Source: CAUJGP01 sp964612425
Lineage (GTDB): Bacteria > Bdellovibrionota > Bdellovibrionia > Bdellovibrionales > Bdellovibrionaceae
Length of the DNA: 57,573 bases
Direction: 5' to 3'
Assembly: GCA_964612425.1 (NCBI GenBank)
Contig: CAZTDX010000015.1
Coordinates: forward strand, 1-57,573
Made by a program: the position numbers and the translations under genes. The notes beneath the pieces are model-generated. The model did not search any database and was not told the origin of the DNA. It saw only the letters and a list, made by a program, of their open reading frames with translations. Positions 26,620-35,526 of this stretch are shown here, one piece after another. Numbering within the stretch: position 1 is the stretch's first letter; the number at the start of each line of letters is the position of its first letter.

Positions 26620-26766
26620 TTATTCTTGAATTAAATGTTTAGCCGATAACATGAATTCTTCATAACTCAAAAAAAAATAAAAACTGAGCCAAAAAATCAC
26701 CATACTCAGCACAATACTCAGTGGTAAAACGTACAAAATAAAGTGATCGATGTTATTTATAGACAA
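26620..26766 (-). CDS. Possible 48-residue single-helix membrane protein
   Basis: A short frame starting at TTG 26766 and ending TAA at 26620. It reads SINNIDHFILYVLPLSIV, then a hydrophobic helix continuing through SMVIFWLSFYFFLS, then an amphipathic YEEFMLSAKHLIQE tail. The hydrophobic core and the charged tail look like a genuine small membrane protein, but no ribosome binding site is evident. The rest of the 26584-26879 interval shows nothing that I can support. Confidence 0.35.
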   Translation of the reverse strand: MSINNIDHFILYVLPLSIVLSMVIFWLSFYFFLSYEEFMLSAKHLIQE

Positions 26767-26879
26767 GGTGACAAAAATTGTTCACTCGAAAAAATCTCTT
26801 ATAAATACCATTTTATGGCTTAAATCATCTACAACAAAGGGCTTTATATATCTGACTAAATTGGACATGACTCCAATTT

Positions 26880-28493
26880 TTACGTATTGATAACAATACT
26901 TTTAATCACTGAGGGGAGGAGTTGAATTATATCCGTTGCAATAAGACTAAAATCATTTTTCCATTTTCGACTGAAATACTCCCCTGCCTTACCATGAATG
27001 TAACCGGCAAGACAAACTGCCGTAATTGGCTCTAACCCCATGGCCATAAGACCGCCAATGAGCCCTGCTAAAACATCGCCGGTGCCGGCCTTAGCTAAGG
27101 CGGGATCTCCAGAGCCAATAACTGTAACTCGCCCAAGAGGGTCTGCAACTATGCTTCGATGTCCTTTTAATAAAATAATTCCGCCCCACTGCTGTTGCGC
27201 CTGCATTAGAAATTGTAGTCTATTATTTGAAATTTCTACTGAAGAAACATTCATTAAAGCTCCTAGTTCACCGCCATGGGGAGTCAATACCCAAGAGCTT
27301 GGTATTTTTAGATTCAAGTCTTTTATTAAATGAATTGCATCGGCATCAACTACCACCGGCAAACGAGAGTATTTTTTATAGATAAGTTTTATTAATTTTT
27401 GACTTTGCTCTGACTTTCCTAACCCGGGGCCAATCACAATGGCGGTAGGAGGCTTTATAGAATTAAGAAATTCACCTTTTTCATCTAATTTTGCCGTGAG
27501 CAGTACAGCCGTCAGCCAGGGTAAATTCTGTTCTGATAAATTTAATTCTGATGTCTCTGCCTCTTCCCACTGAGCCCATGTGACATATCCAGCTCCCATA
27601 CGTGCACCCGCTAATGAGACCATAGCTCCAGCGCCAGTCATACCCACAGAGCCCGCGATGACCAATAAATGACCGCGATGGCTCTTATTGATTTTCCACG
27701 AAGATTTTTTGGGAAGTAAACGGCGAGCTTGAGACTTTCCAAAATATTGAAGCGAAGGCTTAAATTCCATGAGTGCTTGTTGCGAAAAACCAATATCAAT
27801 AATTTTTATTTTCCCGCAATAAGCAGGACCATCTCCTGTTACCATACCAACTTTTGGACACCCCACTGTGTAAGTTTTGTTAGCCTTAAAGGTCCCTTCT
27901 GCGGCTATTCCAGTTGTCCCCTGCAATCCTGAGGGAATATCAACGGAAACTTTTACTACACTCTTTTTTTTAAAATAAAAAAAGAGATTTTTCCAATGTG
28001 GTTCTAATTCAGAACGAAAACCAACTCCAAACACAGCATCAATAACCAAATCCCAGGAGGATTTTTTCATGGAGTTAAATTCAGCGCCATCGGTCCAATG
28101 CCATACGGTATGACTTGCTTTTAATAACTCACTTTTTTTCTGCTGCCAAAGTTTTGTTGCTCCTTGTTTGGGGCAAATTATAGTGAGCGATCCGTGGGGC
28201 TTGATTTGATTAAGTTTCAATAAGTTGATTAAGTGTTTTGCAATAACTAAACCATCGCCGCCGTTATTACCCGGTCCAACAAGAACAGCTATCTTCATTA
28301 CATCAGGAAAATCTTTCGCAATAGCCTCGGCAATGTGCGCTCCCGCTTTATTCATGAGATCTTCTTCAGTGAGATGGCAAAGCTCTTGAGTTCTCACATC
28401 CCACTCACGGGCTTGCTCACTCGTAACCAACGGAGTAAAGGATCTTAATGAATCAAACTTTTGTGGTGAATTATTTTTAGTCATATATTTCAA
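26880..28493 (-). CDS. nnr: Bifunctional NAD(P)HX epimerase/dehydratase
   Basis: 537 residues. The N-terminal epimerase domain (YjeF_N) has VLVGPGNNGGDGLVIAKHL and VIDAVFGVGF; the C-terminal ADP/ATP-dependent dehydratase domain has VIGPGLGKSEQ, VVDADAIHL, LTPHGGELGAL and the glycine loop AKAGTGDVLAGLIGGLMA. Together they repair hydrated NADH and NADPH. A TTG at 28493 has AGAGGA at good spacing; the ATG at 28484 is farther from it, so TTG is favoured. It diverges from a TonB-like gene. Confidence 0.94.
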   Translation of the reverse strand: MKYMTKNNSPQKFDSLRSFTPLVTSEQAREWDVRTQELCHLTEEDLMNKAGAHIAEAIAKDFPDVMKIAVLVGPGNNGGDGLVIAKHLINLLKLNQIKPHGSLTIICPKQGATKLWQQKKSELLKASHTVWHWTDGAEFNSMKKSSWDLVIDAVFGVGFRSELEPHWKNLFFYFKKKSVVKVSVDIPSGLQGTTGIAAEGTFKANKTYTVGCPKVGMVTGDGPAYCGKIKIIDIGFSQQALMEFKPSLQYFGKSQARRLLPKKSSWKINKSHRGHLLVIAGSVGMTGAGAMVSLAGARMGAGYVTWAQWEEAETSELNLSEQNLPWLTAVLLTAKLDEKGEFLNSIKPPTAIVIGPGLGKSEQSQKLIKLIYKKYSRLPVVVDADAIHLIKDLNLKIPSSWVLTPHGGELGALMNVSSVEISNNRLQFLMQAQQQWGGIILLKGHRSIVADPLGRVTVIGSGDPALAKAGTGDVLAGLIGGLMAMGLEPITAVCLAGYIHGKAGEYFSRKWKNDFSLIATDIIQLLPSVIKSIVINT

Positions 28494-28540
28494 TCGATTT
28501 CCTCTTGCCTACTGACTTGTAAAAACACTATAGTTCAGCA

Positions 28541-29398
28541 GTGATCAAGCATATTATTTGGCTTACTATTTTACTCAGCCTTTTTCTCCATTGGAGTAGC
28601 TACTGGGGATCGTCCTATATTTCTATCGAACCTGGTTTTATCAGTAAACAAAAAAAATCGATACAGGTCGATATTGTTGAAAAATCCAACTCCCAACAAG
28701 ATCAAAAAATGAGTACTCCAATTCGCTTCACAGAGGCCCCAAAAGAACTGATAGATGATAGTTTAGAGAGCTTAAAAAAGAAAGTCGAACTACTCTCTGA
28801 AAAAGCTCAAAGGGTCAAAAAAGAATCTCAAGCCAAACTCATGGGCATGACCAAAAATCGCTGGCAAAATTCTCTTCAAAAAAACAAGACACCATCACCT
28901 TCCGAGTCAGAAAAAAATAATTGGACTAAAAATTTACCTAAAGACATAGACGGAGTCTCCGACTCATCCCCTCGTGAAAAAAAGAGCGTCGAGACTTTAG
29001 ACCCTGGGCTATCCACATTCGGCAACCAGCTTGATAAAAAAGTCGAGGTGGGCAACTTTACAGCCCTTAACACAGACTATCATCTGTTTGGATCTTTTTA
29101 TTCGCGCGTCGAAGAAATGATTCGACCTCCCTGGGAGGATAAAGTCACCGAAGAAGTAATGCGAATTAAAGATTTAAAACTATTACGTCCCAAAGGTGGG
29201 TGGAGCACTCGGATGGATGTTATTTTAAACCCAAAAGGCGAACTACAAAAAGTCGTTCTATTAAAGAGCTCTGGAATCAAGGGTTTTGATGAGGCTGCAC
29301 GAATTGCTTTTCTGAAGGCTGGTTTTTTTCCGCACCCACCAGCAGGTATGGTCCATGATGGGCAAATCGTACTTAAATACTCGTTCACAGTATATTAG
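28541..29398 (+). CDS. TonB/TolA-like energy transducer
   Basis: 285 residues with a GTG start. One N-terminal membrane helix (IIWLTILLSLFLHWSSYW) is followed by a long charged periplasmic linker (lysine, glutamate and serine rich, predicted helical near residues 65-110) and a C-terminal TonB-type domain: STRMDVILNPKGELQKVVLLKSSGIKGFDEAARIAF. Such proteins link an inner-membrane proton-driven motor (ExbBD or TolQR) to an outer-membrane receptor. No ExbB or ExbD is beside it; tolQR lies 20 kb away. It precedes a small barrel gene by 87 bases. Confidence 0.75.
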   Translation: MIKHIIWLTILLSLFLHWSSYWGSSYISIEPGFISKQKKSIQVDIVEKSNSQQDQKMSTPIRFTEAPKELIDDSLESLKKKVELLSEKAQRVKKESQAKLMGMTKNRWQNSLQKNKTPSPSESEKNNWTKNLPKDIDGVSDSSPREKKSVETLDPGLSTFGNQLDKKVEVGNFTALNTDYHLFGSFYSRVEEMIRPPWEDKVTEEVMRIKDLKLLRPKGGWSTRMDVILNPKGELQKVVLLKSSGIKGFDEAARIAFLKAGFFPHPPAGMVHDGQIVLKYSFTVY

Positions 29399-29485
29399 TC
29401 AGAGAGACCTAGTCACAGCTCGATTTTGGTAGTGATGATAATTTATGGACTGCAATGAAGCATTCGTTTTCAATAGAATAAAGCT

Positions 29486-30046
29486 ATGAAAACTGTATTT
29501 ATTTACTTCGCATTTATTATCCCTTTTTTATATCAATCAAATTCCATGGCCCTATTTACTGAGTTTGGTCTTTCTCAGAGTTATAAAAAGACGTCATTTA
29601 CTTCAGACAATTATGTAGAGTCGGAAATGGTTTCAGGCTCCATTTCTTTTTATATCTGGGATCGAGTGGCTCTGGAATTAAGTTATTCCAAAGGAACTGG
29701 TGTTCGCAAAGAAAAAGATAGCACCAACATTTTACGCACGATTACACAATACTCCACCGTTTATGGGACTGACTTGATTTTGGGATTTGCCGACCGTCGC
29801 ACGACATTTCAACCCTTTATTAAAGGGGGAGCTGCTTATATTGAGAAAAAGCAAATCACGCAAGATGAGGGGAATCCCGCGTCTAGCGCAACGCCAAAAC
29901 CTGGTTACGTGCCATCCTATGGTGTAGGGGTCAAGATCCGGCTCACAGAGAGCTTTGGTCTTTCAACAAGTCTCGATGTATGGAAAGATGATTCCGCTTC
30001 AACAAATGATATTGCCAGTCGTACTGGAATAACATGGATGTTTTAA
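29486..30046 (+). CDS. Small outer-membrane beta-barrel protein
   Basis: 186 residues with a signal peptide (MKTVFIYFAFIIPFLYQSNSMA). The rest alternates hydrophobic and polar residues in eight or so strands (GSISFYIWDRVALELSYS, VYGTDLILGFADR, PSYGVGVKIRLTESFGLSTSLDVW) and ends in tryptophan-methionine-phenylalanine, as outer-membrane barrels do. Its last 13 bases overlap the start of the following lipoprotein peptidase gene, so the two are co-translated. Function unknown. Confidence 0.7.
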   Translation: MKTVFIYFAFIIPFLYQSNSMALFTEFGLSQSYKKTSFTSDNYVESEMVSGSISFYIWDRVALELSYSKGTGVRKEKDSTNILRTITQYSTVYGTDLILGFADRRTTFQPFIKGGAAYIEKKQITQDEGNPASSATPKPGYVPSYGVGVKIRLTESFGLSTSLDVWKDDSASTNDIASRTGITWMF

Positions 30047-31068
30047 TTCGGTGGTTACTGCTGCTCTCCGGAGCTGGACTTATCACCAGTTGTCAAATCA
30101 CCTACCTCCTTAAAAGTGCCTACAGTCAAATGAACATCCTCTATCATCGAGAACCATTAGAGAAAGTTCTTAAAGATCCCAATTTAAATCCAGAGGTGAA
30201 AAAAAAATTACTCATCGTACAAAAAGCACGCGACTTTGCTAAAGAAAAATTGTTTTTAAACGTAGGAAAAAATTATTCAACTTATGTTGATCTCCACAGG
30301 CCCTATGTTGTTTGGGCTGTTAATGCCTCTCCTCAGTGGAAATTAGAGCATCACCTTTGGCATTTTCCGATTATTGGAGACGTCCCCTATAAAGGGTTTC
30401 CCTCCGAAGAAGACGCAAAAGATGAGGCTCACTCTCTTGAGCAACAGGGGTTTGATACTTACACTCGTGGAGTTACTGCCTACAGCACCTTAGGTTGGTT
30501 TAATGACCCTCTTCTCTCTTCTATGATGCGCTACTCTGAAGAAGACTTAGTAAATACGATTATTCACGAATCAGTCCATGCAACCATTTACATAAAAAGC
30601 AATGCTGATTTTAATGAACGACTCGCCACTTTTATTGGTGATAAGGGGACTGAGTTGTTTTATCAGACTGAGGATGGCCCAAACTCTATTCATTTAATAA
30701 AAATAAAAAGCGAAAATGAAGATCAAAAATTATTTTCTGAATTTATTACTCAAGAACTGGATGCATTAAAAGAATTTTATCAAAATCACCCAGAACCTGA
30801 CTTCTCACTCAGGGAAATTCAGTTTAAGAAAATAAAAGATCGCTTCCGAGAAACTCTTCAGCCAAAACTAAAGAGCAAGTCCTATGAGAATTTCGAAAAA
30901 ACACCACTGAATAATGCTAGACTACTTTTGTTTAAAACTTATATTGAAGATCTCAGTGATTTTCAAACTCTCTTAGATAAAAGCAACGGTGATTTAATCC
31001 AATTTTTAAGCAAAATAAAAACTTTAGAAGGAACGTCAAATCCTGTTGAAGCTCTCAAGAGCTTGTGA
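30034..31068 (+). CDS. PF10023-type putative aminopeptidase, lipoprotein
   Basis: 344 residues. The start MDVLIRWLLLLSGAGLITSC ends in a lipobox (ITSC), so it is probably an outer-membrane-anchored lipoprotein. The family marks are the YLLKSAYSQM-IL-REP start, RPYVVWAVNASPQW, the GVTAYSTLGWFNDPLLSSMM segment and the zinc motif H178-E-S-V-H182 with E195 in NERLATFIGDKG. This matches the predicted aminopeptidase family PF10023. Its start overlaps the barrel gene upstream. A palindromic repeat starts 10 bases behind its stop. Confidence 0.8.
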   Translation: MDVLIRWLLLLSGAGLITSCQITYLLKSAYSQMNILYHREPLEKVLKDPNLNPEVKKKLLIVQKARDFAKEKLFLNVGKNYSTYVDLHRPYVVWAVNASPQWKLEHHLWHFPIIGDVPYKGFPSEEDAKDEAHSLEQQGFDTYTRGVTAYSTLGWFNDPLLSSMMRYSEEDLVNTIIHESVHATIYIKSNADFNERLATFIGDKGTELFYQTEDGPNSIHLIKIKSENEDQKLFSEFITQELDALKEFYQNHPEPDFSLREIQFKKIKDRFRETLQPKLKSKSYENFEKTPLNNARLLLFKTYIEDLSDFQTLLDKSNGDLIQFLSKIKTLEGTSNPVEALKSL

Positions 31069-31078
31069 CAATAATATC

Positions 31079-31205
31079 TTGATTCTGCTGAAAAAGGCCT
31101 ACTTCTTCGTTGAAAAAGTTTAAATCTCACTCAACGTAGAGGAACTACGCCTCGTTCGATTTAAACTTTTCCGCCTTGAATTAGGCTCTTTTTCAGCAGA
31201 ATCAA
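31079..31205. repeat. Palindromic repeat element, copy 2 (127 bp)
   Basis: Outer arms TTGATTCTGCTGAAAAAG and CTTTTTCAGCAGAATCAA. This copy is inverted relative to copies 1 and 3 on the + strand, but it has the same orientation with respect to the gene whose stop it follows (10 bases away). The centre is a short hairpin (CGTAG...CTACG on the strand of copy 1). No coding frame. Confidence 0.9.
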
Positions 31206-31268
31206 CTTAGATATTAATAATTACTTTTATTTCATATAATTTTCATTTTTTCTTCAAGGAGCATCTCA

Positions 31269-32525
31269 ATGGCAAAACATTCTCGTTTTCTAATTATTGG
31301 TGGTGGCACAGGCGGCATTATGGCCGCCGCTCAATTAAAACAAAAGTTTACTCCTGACTCCATAACTATTGTTGAGCCTGCTGAGTTTCACTATTATCAA
31401 CCCTTATGGACTCTTGTTGGTGGCGGGGTTGTCAACAAAGAGGCATCTCGAAAACCAATGGCTTCCGTGATTCCCTCAGGTGTTCAGTGGATCAAAGATC
31501 GAGTGAGCGAACTCAATCCCGCTCAAAATTCGGTGACCTTGTCATCTAACGATGTTTTAACATATGATTTTCTCATTCTTTCACCGGGCCTTATCGTCGA
31601 TTTTGAAAAAATAAAGGGTGTTGTTGGAAACTTAGGTAAAAATGGACTCTGTTCGATTTATGATTATGAACAAGCAGAAAAAACATTTGAACTCATCAAT
31701 AGTTTTACCGGAGGTACCGCATTATTTACTATGCCTCCGGTTCCCATTAAATGTGCTGGTGCTCCTCAAAAAATTATGTACTTAGCTGAAGAAACCTTTC
31801 GCCAGAATGGCACTCGAAGCCAATGCCACGTACACTATTACTGCAATGCTCCCGCCATCTTTGGAGTTCCTGTCTATGCAAAAGCACTAGAGCAAGTGGC
31901 AAAAGCTCGCAACATAAACACACATTATTTAATGAAATTAGTCGAAGTGAAAGCCGAACAAAAGGTCGCAGTCTTTGAAAAAGTCGCGCCCCCACCTCCT
32001 CCTCCAGGCGCGACGACTCCCACTCCCGTCAATGCTCATCCCGAAGTTGGCACCCGAGTCGAAGTGTCTTATGATTTACTTCATGTAGCGCCACCTAATT
32101 CTCCGCCACAATTCATCTCACAAAGTCCCTTGGCCTGGAGTGAGGGCCCTCATAAAGGTTGGCTTCAAGTTGATCAATATACTTTACAAAGTCCAAAATT
32201 TTCAAATGTGTTTGGCTTAGGAGATGTTACAGGAATTCCAAATGCAAAAACAGGAGCTGCTATTCGTAAACAAGTTCCATTAATGATAAAAAATTTACTT
32301 CAAGTCATCAATAAGGAAAACCCCAGTCATCGCTACGATGGCTACTCGTCTTGCCCATTGGTCACCAGTCGAAGCTCTGTTATTCTTGCGGAATTTGGTT
32401 ATGATGGTAAATTACTTTCCAGCTTTCCCGTAGACCAAACCAAAGAACGTTTTTTGTTTTGGATTTTAAAAAGACATCTTTTACCTAAAATGTACTGGTG
32501 GGGCATGCTCAAAGGGAGAATGTAA
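31269..32525 (+). CDS. sqr: Sulfide:quinone oxidoreductase
   Basis: 418 residues. The FAD motif LIIGGGTGGIMAAAQL, the second dinucleotide segment VFGLGDVTGIPNAKTGAAIRKQ, and the two redox cysteines in VPIKCAGAPQKIM and YSSCPLVTS identify an SQR of the type found in mitochondria. It oxidises sulfide and passes electrons to quinone at the inner membrane; downstream electrons could reach the caa3 oxidase encoded in this window. A proline-rich insert (APPPPPPGATTPTP, near residue 240) is unusual. AAGGAG precedes the ATG. It is single and ends at a hairpin shared with the convergent sensor gene. Confidence 0.88.
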   Translation: MAKHSRFLIIGGGTGGIMAAAQLKQKFTPDSITIVEPAEFHYYQPLWTLVGGGVVNKEASRKPMASVIPSGVQWIKDRVSELNPAQNSVTLSSNDVLTYDFLILSPGLIVDFEKIKGVVGNLGKNGLCSIYDYEQAEKTFELINSFTGGTALFTMPPVPIKCAGAPQKIMYLAEETFRQNGTRSQCHVHYYCNAPAIFGVPVYAKALEQVAKARNINTHYLMKLVEVKAEQKVAVFEKVAPPPPPPGATTPTPVNAHPEVGTRVEVSYDLLHVAPPNSPPQFISQSPLAWSEGPHKGWLQVDQYTLQSPKFSNVFGLGDVTGIPNAKTGAAIRKQVPLMIKNLLQVINKENPSHRYDGYSSCPLVTSRSSVILAEFGYDGKLLSSFPVDQTKERFLFWILKRHLLPKMYWWGMLKGRM

Positions 32526-32538
32526 TCATACGCGTACA

Positions 32539-32572
32539 CAAGCAGACTTTCAATTTAAGTGTAGTCTGCTTG
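32539..32572. terminator. Hairpin terminator between convergent sqr and sensor genes
   Basis: CAAGCAGACT (32539-32548) and AGTCTGCTTG (32563-32572) form a 10-bp stem with a 14-base loop, 14 bases behind the sqr stop and 16 bases before the end of the opposite gene. It could end transcription in both directions. Confidence 0.7.
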
Positions 32573-32587
32573 CTTAAACATAGTGAC

Positions 32588-33979
32588 TTATAATTCTTTA
32601 GACCTCTGCAATAAGTTTTGGATTAGATCTCGGCAAAGCAAGGCCTGTTTTTCAATGTCACAAATTACAGGATAAAGCGCGTTCTCTTTGGGTAAATCCA
32701 TTTTTTGAAGTTGAGCTAACGTTAGCAACCCTCCAATGGGATTATTCAATTCATGCGCAAGACTGGCTTTAAAAATTCCTACTTCGGCAGTTTGTGCGTA
32801 GGTTTTTAATTTATCTTCTAGTTCCCGTTGATGAAATTTATTTCTATAAAGGTGAACATAGAGAGGTCTTTGAGAATTTTTTCGTAAATGTTCATTATTT
32901 GATAGTTCATGACTGCTCATTTCCCATAGTTCACCGGGTTTCGAAGGTCTCACCTCAATATTTGATTTTTTACCCCAACGACAAAACTCACAGGGACTCA
33001 AACGTTGAAAGAGTAGTTTATAACAAGGCTCTCCTGAATCCAAGGGGCTATTCATTTTATCACGAGCCGCTTTATTAGCTTCAACCAGCATATAATCTTC
33101 AGAAACAGTAATCAGTGGGTCTGATATGGCATCAAAAGTTGCTCTCCACTCAGTCTCTAAACTAATATTTGTTTCATGAGCCATAAGCTTAGGAATATGC
33201 AAGGAGACTGCATCAGAAACATTTTCCAATGTTCTTAAATCTCGTTTTGAAAATGTTTTGTTCTCTATTGAGGCAAAAACAATTTTTCCAATCGACTTTT
33301 CATGCTCAAACAATTCAAATGAAACATTAGCCTCATTCAATGTTTGAGGGTAAGTTGTCCCGGAGTGAATTAAAATTCGTATATGAAGATCCCCCAACAA
33401 AGGTTGCAAAACTTCTTGAAGTCGCAACTCAATTTCAGCCAATGATTGACTTGTAATGAGTAAAAGAAGTGTATCATGAAGGAGTTTTTCTTGCTGCAAG
33501 TTTGATAAAATTCGATTTTGAATTTCATTAACTTGCTTTTGTTTATCGAGAAGGTCATTCATGAGTTTTTGATATTGATTTTCTTGATTCAGCTCATCTT
33601 CCTCTAAAAGCTTTTGATAAACTTCCGTTTGTTCTTCTAATCTTTTAGTTAATAAAATAGCCAAAATTAAATCCTGAACTCGTGAGCTTTCCTCTTTTTT
33701 AACCATGGCCACAATTGGAAATTGATGAAGGAGCTTTATTAACTCCTGTGGTTTTATGGGATCTGGCTCCACTAAAATTAGTTTTTTTCCAATTATTTTT
33801 TCGCTTAACTTCTTTAATTGAGAGAAACGATCTTTTTTAATGAAATTATCATTGATCACAATTATATTGTACTCTTTAGACTTCATATTATTTTTTAATA
33901 ATTGATCCAAAGAACTAAAAACATCTGCCTCAACATTCCACTCATTTTTATTCCAGCCAATAATTGCAACTTCTGCCAT
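32588..33979 (-). CDS. Sensor histidine kinase-like protein lacking the ATPase domain
   Basis: 463 residues, cytoplasmic. An N-terminal receiver-like domain (residues 1-120, with IIVINDNF and LILVEPD strands but no clear phospho-acceptor) is followed by a coiled-coil (120-175), a GAF-like segment (about 180-265), a PAS domain (about 270-390) carrying C330-E-F-C333, and a histidine phosphotransfer helix ASLAHELNNPIGGLL with H409. The protein ends 54 residues later, with no HATPase (N, G1, G2 box) domain and no room for one before the neighbouring gene. It may dimerise with, or receive phosphate from, another kinase. It ends an operon behind the HAD and M14 genes. Confidence 0.8.
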   Translation of the reverse strand: MAEVAIIGWNKNEWNVEADVFSSLDQLLKNNMKSKEYNIIVINDNFIKKDRFSQLKKLSEKIIGKKLILVEPDPIKPQELIKLLHQFPIVAMVKKEESSRVQDLILAILLTKRLEEQTEVYQKLLEEDELNQENQYQKLMNDLLDKQKQVNEIQNRILSNLQQEKLLHDTLLLLITSQSLAEIELRLQEVLQPLLGDLHIRILIHSGTTYPQTLNEANVSFELFEHEKSIGKIVFASIENKTFSKRDLRTLENVSDAVSLHIPKLMAHETNISLETEWRATFDAISDPLITVSEDYMLVEANKAARDKMNSPLDSGEPCYKLLFQRLSPCEFCRWGKKSNIEVRPSKPGELWEMSSHELSNNEHLRKNSQRPLYVHLYRNKFHQRELEDKLKTYAQTAEVGIFKASLAHELNNPIGGLLTLAQLQKMDLPKENALYPVICDIEKQALLCRDLIQNLLQRSKEL

Positions 33980-33995
33980 AAAAGATAATGCTTCC

Positions 33996-34745
33996 TCAAA
34001 CTTTTTTTAATTTTTCATCTGTTAATAAATGAAATAATTCATTTAAAGTTTTAATCTTAAAATCTGGTATCTGATTGGGCTCCATGGGGAGTGAATTTCG
34101 ATGCTCACCGTACTCCATAAAACATGTTTGCATCCCTAAGCGTTTTCCGGTCGCGATCTCATTATCCAGGCGATTCCCAATAGACAAAACATGAGATGGG
34201 GATAAATTATACTTATATATGATTTCTGTCATGGCATTAAACTTCGATTCACCTGAATAAGGATCAACGTAATAAATACCTCGAAAATAGGGAGCGATTT
34301 GCATCGCTTCCACTTTTTGCATTTGAGATTTAATATCACCTTGAGTTACTAAAAATAACAAGAGTGGATTTTTGGATTCTTTTGCATGGATATGCTTCAG
34401 GACTTCTAATCCCCCAGTTCTCACTTCTAATCGAGAGGGAATTGCGGGTTTTCTAAATATTTGATAGGCCTCTTGAACTAATTGTTGTTTTTCAACATCT
34501 AGATTTAAGTCGATAGAAGTTTTCTGTATATCAACAAGTTTTCGAATAATCTCAAGGCTTGAAAGTTCGTGCCTCAACTCCTCCCAAAATTTTAAACCAA
34601 CCTCTTTATTTTGAATTATTTTTGTCTCAACAAAATACTGAAATACTTTTTCCATGGACGGAGGTATGAGTAACTCTGATGTATCTAATAGGGTATCATC
34701 TAAATCAAAAATCCAAGCTTGCCACAAACTAGAGTTTTGTTTCAT
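33996..34745 (-). CDS. HAD-superfamily hydrolase
   Basis: 249 residues from ATG 34745, whose ATGA overlaps the stop of the carboxypeptidase gene. The nucleophile motif WIFDLDDTLLDTS, the second motif LFLVTQGD, and the acidic region VLSIGNRLDNEIATGKRLG fit a HAD phosphatase with a helical cap. The substrate is unknown. It lies between the M14 carboxypeptidase gene and the sensor gene, with 16 bases to the latter, so the three are probably transcribed together. Confidence 0.85.
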   Translation of the reverse strand: MKQNSSLWQAWIFDLDDTLLDTSELLIPPSMEKVFQYFVETKIIQNKEVGLKFWEELRHELSSLEIIRKLVDIQKTSIDLNLDVEKQQLVQEAYQIFRKPAIPSRLEVRTGGLEVLKHIHAKESKNPLLLFLVTQGDIKSQMQKVEAMQIAPYFRGIYYVDPYSGESKFNAMTEIIYKYNLSPSHVLSIGNRLDNEIATGKRLGMQTCFMEYGEHRNSLPMEPNQIPDFKIKTLNELFHLLTDEKLKKV

Positions 34746-35461
34746 AGAAACAACTCCATCAATGCTCTCTGAAAACGTGGCCATACATGCTCACGCAGAG
34801 TTCCTTCCTGCTCCTCAATACAAATTACAGGAGTCTTCAAACTCAACCATCCATACTGACCCAAACTTCCTGGGGTAGGATACCCAATATCCTCATGAGC
34901 AGGATACCCCGAAAGTTCGCCCAATCTTTGCGCCAAGGGCTGAGCGGGCGCGCCCGTAAAAACCACACAAGGCTTCCATGAATGAAAGTGAATAATTAAT
35001 TTTGGTTTATAAACAGAAATTGCTTTTAAAGCTGCTTGAACTTCAGGCTCACTTCCAGGATCTACTCCAGGATTATAACGAGGAGCTTTCATTTCAGATG
35101 ACCAATCAGGCGAAGGAAAGTTTCGATTTAGATCAACTCCGGCAGAATTGGTTCGCTCTAACCGACGATACCCCTCGGGATTCAAGCAAGGCATTATCAC
35201 CCAATTTTGTTTAGGCCACTTTGATTGTAAGGGCTGATGGGGCAAGTGTCCTCTTCTTTGATATTGAGTTAATATCCAATTTAATAAGGCCTCTGCTAAC
35301 CAAACCCCCTCAGGCTCATCTCCATGCACACCACCAATAAAAAGAACGGAATCTCTGGAAGCATCATCAGCAGGATTGCGCGAACTCCATAGTGGAATCT
35401 CCAACCCTTGCCTTGTTTTTGACCAAACTGAGTTAAAATAAATTTTTGAGTTCATGTTCAA
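34742..35461 (-). CDS. M14-family zinc carboxypeptidase (murein peptide amidase-like)
   Basis: 239 residues without a signal peptide. The zinc motif GGVHGDEPEG (H-x-x-E), NPEGYRRLERTNSAGVDLNRNFP (substrate arginine), the third zinc ligand in IIHFHSW and the catalytic glutamate in VICIEEQEG match the M14 group that includes E. coli MpaA, which cuts between D-glutamate and diaminopimelate in recycled murein peptides. It is cytoplasmic by sequence. It starts the three-gene operon with the HAD hydrolase and the sensor, and diverges from glmU, a cell-wall precursor gene. Confidence 0.82.
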   Translation of the reverse strand: MNMNSKIYFNSVWSKTRQGLEIPLWSSRNPADDASRDSVLFIGGVHGDEPEGVWLAEALLNWILTQYQRRGHLPHQPLQSKWPKQNWVIMPCLNPEGYRRLERTNSAGVDLNRNFPSPDWSSEMKAPRYNPGVDPGSEPEVQAALKAISVYKPKLIIHFHSWKPCVVFTGAPAQPLAQRLGELSGYPAHEDIGYPTPGSLGQYGWLSLKTPVICIEEQEGTLREHVWPRFQRALMELFL

Positions 35462-35526
35462 CTATCAGTATGCTTTGATGAAGTCACTAGAGTCACAGGA
35501 TTTTAAACAAATTTGAGGTGTATGTC

